From: Collinsella sp. TM10-22 | Lineage (GTDB): Bacteria > Actinomycetota > Coriobacteriia > Coriobacteriales > Coriobacteriaceae | Length of the DNA stretch: 64,000 nucleotides | Direction: 5' to 3' | Assembly (NCBI RefSeq): GCF_003466125.1 | Contig: NZ_QSOC01000005.1 | Coordinates: 91,030-155,029, forward strand | Shown here: positions 52,551-64,000 of the stretch, in pieces | Layout: every line of letters begins with the position of its first letter | Numbering within the stretch: the stretch's first letter is position 1 | Notes under the pieces: model-generated | The model's database searches: none | What the model was told of the DNA's origin: nothing | What the model saw: the letters and a program-made list of their open reading frames with translations, nothing else | Translations under genes and position numbers: made by a program

Positions 52551-53333
52551 TTAGCGGGCGCAGGGCGTGCCGGCGCTCAGATGATTGATAAGACTTGCCT
52601 GATAGGCGGCGCCAAAGCCGTTGTCGATATTGACGACCGAGACGCCGCTGGCGCAGGAGTTGAGCATGGCGAGCAGCGCGGCCACGCCACCAAAGTTCGC
52701 GCCGTAGCCCACGCTGGTGGGAACGGCGATGACCGGGCAACTCACCAGGCCGCCGATGACGCTTGCCAGGGCGCCTTCCATGCCGGCGATGGCGATGACC
52801 ACCTGCGCCTGGGCAAGTTCCTCAGCATGAGCGAGCAGGCGGTGCAAGCCGGCGACACCTACGTCGTAGAGGCGATCGACTTCATTGCCGTAGAACTCGG
52901 CCGTCAGTGCCGCCTCTTCGGCGACGGGCAGGTCGCTCGTACCGGCGCAGGCGACGACGATGCGTCCGTTGCCGGTGGGGGAGGGCTTGCCGCCTACGAG
53001 GGCGAGCTGTGCGTCCGGGACATATCCCAGGTCGATGCCGTTGCCGAGAAATTCCGAGGTACGGGCGGCCTTTTTGGCGTCCAAGCGCGTGACCAGGATG
53101 CGCTCCTGGCCTGCATCGCGCAGCGCTTCGATAATGGCGGCAATCTGCCCGGCGGTTTTACCGGCGCCGTAGATAACCTCGCCGGCTCCCTGGCGTACCC
53201 CGCGTGAAAGATCGAGCTGCGCAAAACCCAGATCGGCGGTCGGAGCCGTCTGGATGCGCGTGAGGGCGTCGGCAGGGGTGACTGCCCCGCCGGCAACATC
53301 GCTCAGCAATTGCTCAAGATCTCGCTTATCCAT
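52551..53333 (-). CDS. larB: LarB, pyridinium-3,5-biscarboxylic acid mononucleotide synthase
   Basis: A 260-aa AIR-carboxylase-like enzyme that carboxylates and hydrolyses nicotinic acid adenine dinucleotide in nickel-pincer synthesis. Core motifs: VIYGAGKTAGQIAAII (~57-72), GRIVVACAGTSDLPVAEEAALTAEFYG (~120-146), IAIAGMEGALASVIGGLVSCPVIAVPTSVGYGANFGGVAALLAMLNSCASGVSVVNIDNGFGA. ATG 53333 follows AAGGGAAC. LarE, the sulfur-insertion enzyme, is not in the window. Confidence 0.9.
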   Translation of the reverse strand: MDKRDLEQLLSDVAGGAVTPADALTRIQTAPTADLGFAQLDLSRGVRQGAGEVIYGAGKTAGQIAAIIEALRDAGQERILVTRLDAKKAARTSEFLGNGIDLGYVPDAQLALVGGKPSPTGNGRIVVACAGTSDLPVAEEAALTAEFYGNEVDRLYDVGVAGLHRLLAHAEELAQAQVVIAIAGMEGALASVIGGLVSCPVIAVPTSVGYGANFGGVAALLAMLNSCASGVSVVNIDNGFGAAYQASLINHLSAGTPCAR

Positions 53334-53380
53334 ATATATGTTCCCTTCGACGGCGCAAAGTCTAGCACTCAAAGGGTATA

Positions 53381-53412
53381 TTTCCGAACACTAAGATAAA
53401 ATTGTTCGGAAA
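53381..53412. promoter_or_regulatory. Perfect inverted repeat, likely TetR operator upstream of larB
   Basis: TTTCCGAACA (53381-53390), 12-base AT-rich spacer, TGTTCGGAAA (53403-53412), 48 bp before the larB ATG. Position, symmetry and the co-transcribed TetR gene support an autoregulatory operator. Confidence 0.7.
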
Positions 53413-53449
53413 CTATAGGACAGACTGATTCAATTGTTAGACGAATCGG

Positions 53450-54085
53450 CTAGTCACGCAGGATGATGTCCATGGCGAGCATCAGGTTGCGCTCGTCGAT
53501 GGCAAACGGGGCGGCCTCGCGCGTCTTGGGCTTGGCGCAAAACGCGATGCCCGTGCCCGCGGCCTGAATCATGGGGATGTCGTTGGCGCCGTCGCCAATA
53601 GCGACCGTGTGGGCCATATCGACGCCGCACTCAACTGCCCAATCCAGCATCTGGATAAGCTTGGACTCCTTGGTCACGATGTCTGCCGCCAGTCTTCCGG
53701 TGAGCTTGCCGTCTACGACCTCCAGACGGTTGGCCAGGCAAAAGTCGATGCCCGCGGCAGCCACGATCTTATCGGCAACCTCGTGGAAACCGCCGCTTAC
53801 CACGCCGACCTTCCAGCCCTTGCTGTGCGCCGAGCGCACAAGCTCCAACGCGCCGGGGGTAAACGTCACACGCTCAAAGGTGCGCTCGAACACGCTCTCG
53901 TCCAGGCCCGCAAGCAGCCCCACGCGCTCCTCGAGCGCTTGCTTAAAGTCGAGCTCGCCGCGCATGGCGCGCTCGGTAATTTGCGCTACCTGCTCGCCCA
54001 CGCCTGCCTCCTCACCCAAAAGATCGATGACCTCCTGGTTGATGAGGGTGGAGTCGATATCCATAACGATGAGGCGTGCAGACAT
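53450..54085 (-). CDS. serB: Phosphoserine phosphatase SerB
   Basis: A 211-aa HAD-family phosphatase for the last step of serine synthesis. Motif I is VMDIDSTLINQEVIDLLGEEAG (nucleophile Asp8), motif II VVSGGFHEVADKI (~96), Lys in SKLIQM, and motif III AIGDGANDIPMIQAAGTGIAF (~160). ATG 54085 follows AAAGGCC. Single gene. Confidence 0.92.
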   Translation of the reverse strand: MSARLIVMDIDSTLINQEVIDLLGEEAGVGEQVAQITERAMRGELDFKQALEERVGLLAGLDESVFERTFERVTFTPGALELVRSAHSKGWKVGVVSGGFHEVADKIVAAAGIDFCLANRLEVVDGKLTGRLAADIVTKESKLIQMLDWAVECGVDMAHTVAIGDGANDIPMIQAAGTGIAFCAKPKTREAAPFAIDERNLMLAMDIILRD

Positions 54086-54341
54086 GTTGGGCCTTTCCGG
54101 GTGCAGTTGTATTGGGGCACATTGTCGCACGCGGCGCGCCTCGGCGACAGTCGCGGTGCGCCAATTGTTTCGTCTCCGTCAAGTCTTTGGGCAGGAGCTA
54201 CTTTTTCGCGGCACATCGACGCGGGTGCGATAAGATAGAACGCCATGTCCGGCTGCGCGGTTTACGCAGGCCGGGCGAATCTGTACGACGCCGCCCGGAA
54301 CGACACGGGGCGGCACAGATCCATAAAGGAGGATCACTGGT

Positions 54342-56129
54342 ATGAGCCAGACCCGTCCCATCGACGAGCATTCCATGCACACCCGTACCTGCGGCGAGCT
54401 TCGCCGCGAGAACGTGGGCGAAGAGGTCACCCTCACCGGTTGGGTGAGCCGTCGCCGCGACCACGGTGGCCTTATTTTCTGCGACCTTCGCGACCGTGAG
54501 GGCATTACGCAACTCACCTTCGACCCCGAGCATTCTGACGGCGATGCCTTTAAGATCGCCGAGACCATGCGTCCCGAGTGGCCCATCAAGATTCACGGCG
54601 TCGTGCGCGCCCGTGGCGACGAGACCACCAACACCAAGCTCGCCACCGGCGAGATCGAGGTCCTGACCGACCATGCCGAGGTGCTCAATACGTCCGTCAC
54701 CCCGCCGTTCCAGATCGAGGATGGCATCGAGACCAGCGAGGACACCCGTCTGCGCTATCGCTATCTGGACCTCCGTCGTCCCGAGATGATGGCCAACCTC
54801 AAGCTGCGCTCCGACTTCACCTTTGCCATTCGCGAGGCACTGCACAACCGTGAGTTCATGGAGGTTGAGACGCCCTCCCTGTTTAAGTCCACGCCCGAGG
54901 GCGCCCGCGACTTCATCGTTCCCAGCCGCATCCAGCCGGGCAACTTCTACGCTCTGCCGCAGTCCCCGCAGCTTCTGAAGCAGCTGCTCATGGTCGGCGG
55001 CGTCGAGCGCTACTACCAGGTTGCCAAGTGCTTCCGCGACGAGGACCTGCGCGCCGACCGTCAGCCCGAGTTCACCCAGGTCGATATCGAGATGTCTTTC
55101 GTGGACCAGAACGATGTCATGAGCGCGCTCGAAGAGGTCCTGTCCGATGCCTTCGGCCGCATGGGTGTCGAGATGCCCACGCCGCTGCGCCGCATGGATT
55201 ACTGGGAGGCCATGGACACCTATGGCTCCGACAAGCCCGATACCCGCTATGGCATGCACCTGGTCGACCTGACCGACATCTTTGCCAACTCCAAGTTCAA
55301 GGTCTTTGCGACCGCCGCAAACGAGGAGGGTTCCGTCGTCAAGGCCATCAACGCCAAGGGCGCCGGTGCCTGGGCCCGCGCCAAGATCGATAAACTCGCC
55401 GGCGTGGCCTCCACGTTTGGCGCCAAGGGCTTGGCCTGGATCGCCTTCCGCGAGGACGGTTCCATCAACAGCCCCATCGTCAAGTTCTTCTCGGACGAGG
55501 AGATGGCGGCTCTGCGCGAGCGCATGGACGTCGAGCCCGGCGACCTCGTGATGTTCGCCGCCGGCCCGCGCCTGCTTTCCGACGAGATCCTGGGCGGCAT
55601 GCGCTCCCACATGGCCAACGCGCTCGAGATCAAGCGCGAGGGTCACGACTTCCTGTGGATCGTCAACTTCCCGCTGTTCCACTGGGACGAGGACCGCAAG
55701 GCCTATGCAGCCGAGCATCAGCCCTTTACCCTGCCGACCGAGACCGACATCGCCAAGATTGAGGCTGACCCGCTGGCAGCCGGCTCCTGCACCTACGACT
55801 TTGTCATGGACGGCTTTGAGGCCGGTGGCGGCGGTATGCGTATCCACAACGCCGAGATGCAGATGTCCATGCTCAAGCTCCTGGGCTTTACCGAGGAGCG
55901 TGCCGAGTCGCAGTTTGGCTTCCTCATGGAGGCGCTCAAGTTTGGTGCGCCCCCGATGGGCGGCTTCGCCCTGGGCCTGGACCGCGTGTGCATGCTGCTC
56001 ACCGGCTCCGACTCCATTCGCGACGTCATGGCGTTCCCCAAGACGGCCAGTGGCTCCGATCTCATGTCGGGCGCCCCGAGTGCCGTTTCCGGCGCCCAGC
56101 TCAAGGACGTCAGCCTGCGCCTGATGTAG
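54342..56129 (+). CDS. aspS: Aspartyl-tRNA synthetase (bacterial type)
   Basis: A 595-aa class II synthetase with N-terminal OB fold (LTGWVSRRRDHGGLIFCDLRDREGITQL), motif 1 LRSDFTFAIREALHNREFMEVETPSLFKSTPEGARDF, motif 2 YYQVAKCFRDEDLRADRQPEFTQVDIEM (~216-243), the ~120-residue GAD insert that marks bacterial AspRS, and motif 3 GGFALGLDRVCMLLTGSDSIRDVMAFPK. Starts after AAAGGAGGATCACTGGT. TAAGAT at 54231-54236 may be its -10. Confidence 0.96.
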   Translation: MSQTRPIDEHSMHTRTCGELRRENVGEEVTLTGWVSRRRDHGGLIFCDLRDREGITQLTFDPEHSDGDAFKIAETMRPEWPIKIHGVVRARGDETTNTKLATGEIEVLTDHAEVLNTSVTPPFQIEDGIETSEDTRLRYRYLDLRRPEMMANLKLRSDFTFAIREALHNREFMEVETPSLFKSTPEGARDFIVPSRIQPGNFYALPQSPQLLKQLLMVGGVERYYQVAKCFRDEDLRADRQPEFTQVDIEMSFVDQNDVMSALEEVLSDAFGRMGVEMPTPLRRMDYWEAMDTYGSDKPDTRYGMHLVDLTDIFANSKFKVFATAANEEGSVVKAINAKGAGAWARAKIDKLAGVASTFGAKGLAWIAFREDGSINSPIVKFFSDEEMAALRERMDVEPGDLVMFAAGPRLLSDEILGGMRSHMANALEIKREGHDFLWIVNFPLFHWDEDRKAYAAEHQPFTLPTETDIAKIEADPLAAGSCTYDFVMDGFEAGGGGMRIHNAEMQMSMLKLLGFTEERAESQFGFLMEALKFGAPPMGGFALGLDRVCMLLTGSDSIRDVMAFPKTASGSDLMSGAPSAVSGAQLKDVSLRLM

Positions 56130-56152
56130 GCGAGCGGCTACATATTGCCCGT

Positions 56153-56190
56153 AACGAGGGGAGGACGCGTGCCTTCCCTCGTTTTTTATA
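56153..56190 (+). terminator. Terminator of aspS
   Basis: AACGAGGG (56153-56160) pairs with CCCTCGTT (56176-56183), followed by TTTTTAT. Confidence 0.8.
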
Positions 56191-56248
56191 CGCCGATGTT
56201 GCGAGGGTATGGGTTGACCGGGCATCGCGGAAAGCCCGGCCCAGTTTC

Positions 56249-57265
56249 CTACAGTGAGTCTCTCTGAACGAGCTGCATGTGCATGACGGTGGTGGTGGGC
56301 GCGGCACCGTTAATCATATCGAGCGCAATGCCTGCGGCCTTGCGGCCTTCCTCACAAAGCGGCTGACGAATGGTCGTCAACGCGGGGACGCTGCGAGCTG
56401 CGACCTCGTGGTCATCGAAGCCCACGACCGAAACGTCTTTGGGTACGCTAATTCCCGCTTCGTTGAATGCGGCGATAACGCCGGTTGCGATACGGTCCGA
56501 TCCGCATAGCACGCCGTCGGCATGTATTTCGCGCGCGAGCAGCCGCCGCGTGGCTTGGTAGCCGTCTCCGCTGCTCCATCCGGTATAGATGACATTTTCA
56601 TCTGGAAGGCTTTCGCCCAAAATTGCACGGTAGCCGCGAAGGCGGTCGACGACGGCGGGGTTATCCTGCGGCCCCAGCACGGCAACGATGTCCTTGCGCC
56701 CGCGATCTTTCATAGCGAGCGCCGCAAAGCGTCCGCCCTCTTCGTCGTCGGAGTAGACCGTCGAGAACACATCGCGATAGGGGTGGCCCTCGAGCTGGCC
56801 GCACAACACGGTGGGTACGCCCAGCTCACGCAGCACCTCGAGCAGCTCACTGCCCTTGTAGGGCGAGACGTCGATGACGGCGTCAAACGAGCGACGCTCA
56901 AAATGCTCGCGTGCGCGATTGCGCTCATGCGAGGAAGATGCCTGCAGGATCACGGGTAGGTAAGACGACTCCGAAAGTTCCTCGGTAATGCCGCTTAAAA
57001 ACTCACTGTAGGTGGGATCGCTAAACAGCTCGCTCAAAGGCTCGGTAACCAGTACGGCGATAATTTCCGTGCGTCCGACGGCGAGCGCCCGGCCGCGTGC
57101 GTTGGGTACAAAATTGACTTCCTTGGCAGCCGCGCGGACGCGCTTTTTAGTTTCCTCGCTAATGCGGGGGGAGTCGTTGAGGGCACGCGATGCCGTGGAG
57201 CGCGAAACACCGGCAGCTGCAGCAACCTCGGCAAGCGTCGGTGCGGTGCGAACTGGTTGGGTCAT
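56249..57265 (-). CDS. LacI family repressor (EbgR-like)
   Basis: A 338-aa regulator. The N-terminal helix-turn-helix and hinge, TLAEVAAAAGVSRSTASRALNDSPRISEETKKRVRAAAKEVNFVPNARGRAL, is followed by a periplasmic-binding-protein-like sugar domain. Divergent from the beta-galactosidase operon, with three identical operator cores between. It probably represses that operon in the absence of a galactoside. Confidence 0.9.
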   Translation of the reverse strand: MTQPVRTAPTLAEVAAAAGVSRSTASRALNDSPRISEETKKRVRAAAKEVNFVPNARGRALAVGRTEIIAVLVTEPLSELFSDPTYSEFLSGITEELSESSYLPVILQASSSHERNRAREHFERRSFDAVIDVSPYKGSELLEVLRELGVPTVLCGQLEGHPYRDVFSTVYSDDEEGGRFAALAMKDRGRKDIVAVLGPQDNPAVVDRLRGYRAILGESLPDENVIYTGWSSGDGYQATRRLLAREIHADGVLCGSDRIATGVIAAFNEAGISVPKDVSVVGFDDHEVAARSVPALTTIRQPLCEEGRKAAGIALDMINGAAPTTTVMHMQLVQRDSL

Positions 57266-57500
57266 GGTGTCTCCTGGAAAAAGCGGTCGATGTTGTCACT
57301 GATACGGGCTGGTGCGGATACAGCTTACTATAGTGCGCCTGAACAGCGTTCATGATATCCGGCCACTGGTGGCATTTCACGTTCAAGCTGCTGTTGAACA
57401 TGGCTTGCAAGGGTGGGGCATAGATGGGCGCGGCCGTTGTCCGCCGCCTGGGAATGCTGTTTTGCGCTGAGTTTCGATACGCAGGGTGACATAAGTTCCG

Positions 57501-57612
57501 CGGTTGTACAACCGGTTGCACCGTTAATCCGGCGAAATCGACCGTTCAGCGGACAACCGGTTGCACAGGTTTTTGCATCGCCCGTAAGATAAGGACAACC
57601 GGTTGCACAAGA
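57501..57612. promoter_or_regulatory. Promoter and three LacI-type operators of the beta-galactosidase operon
   Basis: The perfect palindrome CAACCGGTTG, extended to CAACCGGTTGCAC, occurs at 57509, 57554 and 57596. Centres are 45 and 42 bp apart. TTGCAC (57561-57566) overlaps the second operator and, 18 bases on, TAAGAT (57585-57590) forms the -10; the third operator covers the expected start of transcription. The layout fits repression with DNA looping. Confidence 0.8.
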
Positions 57613-57625
57613 ATCACTACGATGA

Positions 57626-60649
<3,024 letters not shown>

Positions 60650-60652
60650 GTC

Positions 60653-61108
60653 ATGCATGTATTTAACTCGCGTGCCGACTTCGACGCCCAGATGAAGTCC
60701 GTCAAGAAGTGGATGCGTACCGGACAGGCGCTCGATGGTGTTGCCGACCTGCAGCACGACGTGGCGTACTCCATCGGCGACTCGTTGGTGTACTGGTGGG
60801 TCTATGCCCGCGAGGCCGCAACCGCCGATCTGGTCGGTCACCGTCGCTACCATGCCGTGCTCGCCCCGCTCGACGGCGACCTGACCGTCGAGGTTGCCCC
60901 CAAGGCAGGCCTCACCTGCACGCGCGCCTACAGCGATATCGATGATCGTGAGCGCTTTGAGGGTACGGGGGAGACCGTGACGATTCCCGCCGGCGGCGTT
61001 GCCGTCGTCGAGATCGACGAGGCCTACCGTGTCGTGGACGATGCCGCGGATTCCCGCGTCGTGGTACTGCACGTGACGGTTGAAGGTTATTCCTTCCCCA
61101 ACAAGTAG
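60653..61108 (+). CDS. ebgC: Beta-galactosidase small subunit EbgC (YhcH/YjgK family)
   Basis: A 151-aa cupin-like protein of the DUF386 family. Signature segments are HRRYHAVLAPLDGDLTVEVAP, SDIDDRERFEGTGETVTIPAGGVAVVEIDEAYRV and VVVLHVTVEGY. It is encoded directly after the beta-galactosidase and probably associates with it, as EbgC does with EbgA. The gene ends in an imperfect hairpin at 61144-61184. Confidence 0.85.
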   Translation: MHVFNSRADFDAQMKSVKKWMRTGQALDGVADLQHDVAYSIGDSLVYWWVYAREAATADLVGHRRYHAVLAPLDGDLTVEVAPKAGLTCTRAYSDIDDRERFEGTGETVTIPAGGVAVVEIDEAYRVVDDAADSRVVVLHVTVEGYSFPNK

Positions 61109-61143
61109 TATTCGTCCGTTTGGACGTTTGCTTTGCGCCGTTA

Positions 61144-61184
61144 AGGGGGATGGCTTTGTTGACTCCCTTTTCCCCATCCCCCCT
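61144..61184 (+). terminator. Possible terminator after ebgC
   Basis: AGGGGGATGG (61144-61153) and CCATCCCCCCT (61174-61184) pair with one bulge; no T tract follows, so termination is uncertain. Confidence 0.4.
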
Positions 61185-61249
61185 AGCAGGTGTGCTGTCC
61201 ACGATTGCGCTTGCAGTCCGGACGGTTTTAGATGAGATATAACGGATGA

Positions 61250-62725
<1,476 letters not shown>

Positions 62726-62772
62726 CGGCTAGGATTAATCTACGGCTGTGGAATAAATCGATTCCCTTTCCT

Positions 62773-62804
62773 AAGGAGGGGCCTTACGAGGCCCCTCCCT
62801 TTGT
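62773..62804 (+). terminator. Terminator of the APC permease gene
   Basis: GGAGGGGCC (62775-62783), loop TTACGA, GGCCCCTCC (62790-62798), then CTTTGTG. Confidence 0.75.
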
Positions 62805-62827
62805 GTTTTGGGGCATGGTTTTGGACC

Positions 62828-63051
62828 CCGTGGTCAAAAAATGCCAAATATGAGTACTGTTGCAAAAGAGGTGTCATATTTTTCGGCCTGTTCTGAGCAA
62901 AAACGGGCTTAAAATCAATTTATATAACCCCCTTTAAAGGGCGTTTGACGGCTTTCAACCTCTTCGAATCGCTCAAAGGAGGCAATTTGCTCTCGATTTT
63001 GCTGCTACTAAATTGGTGACAGTACTCATATTTGCCACTTTTTGCCCACGA
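62828..63051. repeat. ~220-bp inverted-end element, copy B
   Basis: Left end CCGTGGTCAAAAAATGCCAA then ATATGAGTACTG; right end the inverse, finishing GCCACTTTTTGCCCACG. The near-right stem CTGCTAC-TAAATT-GGTGACAG matches copy A (14301-14519) and the interior shows weaker similarity (TCAAAGGAGGCAATTT versus TCAAAGAGGCGATTT). No ORF of substance. Same orientation as copy A. Confidence 0.75.
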
Positions 63052-63146
63052 GGTGTTCAGAGGAGCTCTCGACAAGCATCTAACGCTACAATAACTACCA
63101 CGTGTCTGGGTTTGCCAGCCGAATGAGCGATACCGCGGGAGGGGAC

Positions 63147-63395
63147 ATGGTCGAGTTTACAAAGACGATTAAAGATCCGTTGGGACTGCATGCCCGCCCG
63201 GTCGCGCTGCTCTACGACATTATCGCCAAGCATCGTAGCGACGTGTCGGTCAGCATCGGCGACCGCCATACCGATGGCCGTGACGTGATGGGCCTCATGG
63301 CGCTTTACGGCGAATGTGGCGAGGATATCGTCTTTCGCGTTTCGGGCGTAGACGAGGCCTCGTGCGTCACGTCGATCAGAAACCTCTCGCTCTAA
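63147..63395 (+). CDS. HPr family phosphocarrier protein
   Basis: An 82-aa PTS phosphocarrier. The active-site His lies in DPLGLHARPVALLY (about residue 15). In standard HPr the regulatory Ser46 sits in KSIMGVMSLG; here the segment reads RDVMGLMALYG, with Asp at that place. ATG 63147 follows GGGAGGGG. The protein ends slightly short. No other PTS genes are adjacent. Terminator follows at 63403. Confidence 0.88.
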   Translation: MVEFTKTIKDPLGLHARPVALLYDIIAKHRSDVSVSIGDRHTDGRDVMGLMALYGECGEDIVFRVSGVDEASCVTSIRNLSL

Positions 63396-63402
63396 ACGCA
63401 AC

Positions 63403-63428
63403 AAGGGACTGCGGACAGTCCCTTTGTC
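63403..63428 (+). terminator. Terminator of the HPr gene
   Basis: AAGGGACTG, loop CGGA, CAGTCCCTT, then TGTC. Confidence 0.75.
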
Positions 63429-63511
63429 ACATCTCTAGGAGGCGCTCTTTGCGGTGCCTCTTTTGTTTCGTATGGGAAACTTTTTCGAAAACTGAATAGA
63501 GACCCTTTCAA

Positions 63512-63565
63512 AAAAGTTAACCACATGTTAGTTTACTAAAGCGAACATAGACGTGGTTAACTTTT
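63512..63565. promoter_or_regulatory. Nested palindromes upstream of feoA, likely metal-regulator site
   Basis: AAAAGTTAACCAC (63512-63524) is exactly inverted at 63553-63565. Between them TTAGTTTACTAA (63528-63539) is a TTAGT/ACTAA palindrome resembling sites of DtxR-family iron or manganese repressors. It lies 44 bp before feoA. Confidence 0.6.
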
Positions 63566-63608
63566 ACCGCGTCGATGTTGAGGACGAACCGACGTTAGGA
63601 GCTCACTC

Positions 63609-63851
63609 ATGTCTTGCGGACCGCAGATGCCGGCCATGCCGCTTTCGATGGTAAAGGCGGGCGAAACCGTGCGCGTGTCTCGGGTAAAGGGCAATGAGGA
63701 CATGAAGCACCACCTCAAGGACCTTGGCTTTGTCGAGGGCAGCGAGATTCACGTGGTGAGCTCGAGTGGTGCCAATATCATCGTCACCGTGCTGGGCGCA
63801 CGTTTTGGCATCGATTCCAAGGTTGCCATGCACATCATGACCGTCGGTTAG
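63609..63851 (+). CDS. feoA: FeoA domain protein (first of two)
   Basis: An 80-aa SH3-like protein of the ferrous-iron transport system. The FeoA pattern is MVKAGETVRVSRVKGNEDMKHHLKDLGFVEGSEIHVVSSSGANIIVTVLGARFGIDSKVAMHIMTV. It starts after TTAGGAGCTCACTC and is followed 39 bp later by a second FeoA gene, the order seen where feoB comes next. Confidence 0.9.
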   Translation: MSCGPQMPAMPLSMVKAGETVRVSRVKGNEDMKHHLKDLGFVEGSEIHVVSSSGANIIVTVLGARFGIDSKVAMHIMTVG

Positions 63852-63890
63852 TCCGCAGCATTTCATTAAAACCGAAAGGGGGACAAGAGG

Positions 63891-64000
63891 ATGAAGACGT
63901 TGGGTGACGTTAAGGTAGGCGAGAGCTCTACCATCGTCAAGCTTCACGGTGAGGGCGCGCTGCGCCGCCACCTTATGGACCTGGGGCTCATCAAGGGCAC
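63891..64000 (+). CDS. feoA: Second FeoA domain protein (partial, runs off the window)
   Basis: The first 36 residues (MKTLGDVKVGESSTIVKLHGEGALRRHLMDLGLIKG) show the FeoA start and the LxDLGLxxG motif. Preceded by GGACAAGAGG. The 3' end and presumably feoB lie beyond the right edge. Confidence 0.88.
   Translation, partial: MKTLGDVKVGESSTIVKLHGEGALRRHLMDLGLIKG

Noticed and set aside
54246..54341. T-box or other leader riboswitch before aspS (and before serS, metG, hisS)
   Set aside because: No T-box sequence or terminator/antiterminator pair could be found in these leaders.

Overview
The window reads as one chromosome segment of a high-GC, host-associated anaerobic actinobacterium of the class Coriobacteriia, most likely a Collinsella. 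This is an inference from GC-rich codon use, gene content and the style of the intergenic repeats; no 16S gene is present. Most of the segment is core genome: RsmI, MetRS, RsmA, TatD, RlmH, ProC, SerRS, HtpG, HisRS, PEP carboxylase, SerB, AspRS, HPr and FeoA.

Layout. 1-7.4 kb: distal half of a Tad/Flp pilus locus (cpaF, tadB, tadC, flp, a second small pilin, TadE/TadG-like proteins, a DUF192 protein). 7.4-8.0 kb: a toxin-antitoxin-like pair. 8.1-8.4 kb: tRNA-Phe with a repeat unit. 8.6-16.9 kb: a GH5-like protein without its acid/base Glu, then translation and housekeeping genes, tRNA-Leu and a 220-bp inverted-repeat element. 17.0-18.6 kb: a previously uncalled 57-aa membrane protein and serS. 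19.2-23.2 kb: three tRNA-Arg(ACG) and one tRNA-Ser(GCT) gene, most followed by a ~190-bp repeat unit, around a TPR protein. 23.3-26.8 kb: D,D-carboxypeptidase divergent from a VanR/VanS-like pair. 26.9-30.0 kb: pstB and PhoB/PhoR-like genes without pstSCA. 30.2-32.2 kb: Wzz/BY-kinase/PHP phosphatase module. 33-45 kb: htpG, two YhgE/Pip membrane proteins bracketed by inverted 40-bp repeats, a DMT permease, an M20 peptidase, an MFS pseudogene, hisS. 45.4-53.4 kb: ppc, larA-larD and the convergent larB-larC-tetR operon. 53.4-64 kb: serB, aspS, a LacI regulator with three operators in front of an EbgA/EbgC-type beta-galactosidase operon, an APC permease, HPr and the start of a feo operon.

The most unusual content is not in the proteins. 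Several intergenic families of long, nearly perfect hairpins occur. The clearest is a unit found after tRNA-Phe, tRNA-Arg (complete twice, truncated once) and tRNA-Ser. Each unit repeats the tRNA 3' end and its terminator 186-191 bp downstream, carries an inverted copy of the T-arm, and holds a GC-rich core whose stems differ between copies by paired compensatory changes. A second family (48229-48355, 50816-50940) has a conserved 67-69-nt core inside perfect 29-bp arms whose sequence is specific to each locus. A third (14301-14519, 62828-63051) is a diverged ~220-bp element with inverted ends. Other hairpins lie after proC, htpG and the MFS pseudogene.

Gene cooperation visible here: larA (racemase) and larD (channel) face larB/larC (cofactor synthesis) and a TetR regulator with a perfect inverted repeat upstream of larB. 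The VanRS-like pair sits next to a D-Ala-D-Ala carboxypeptidase it may control. The LacI protein, its operators and the beta-galactosidase operon form a self-contained lactose or galactoside unit.
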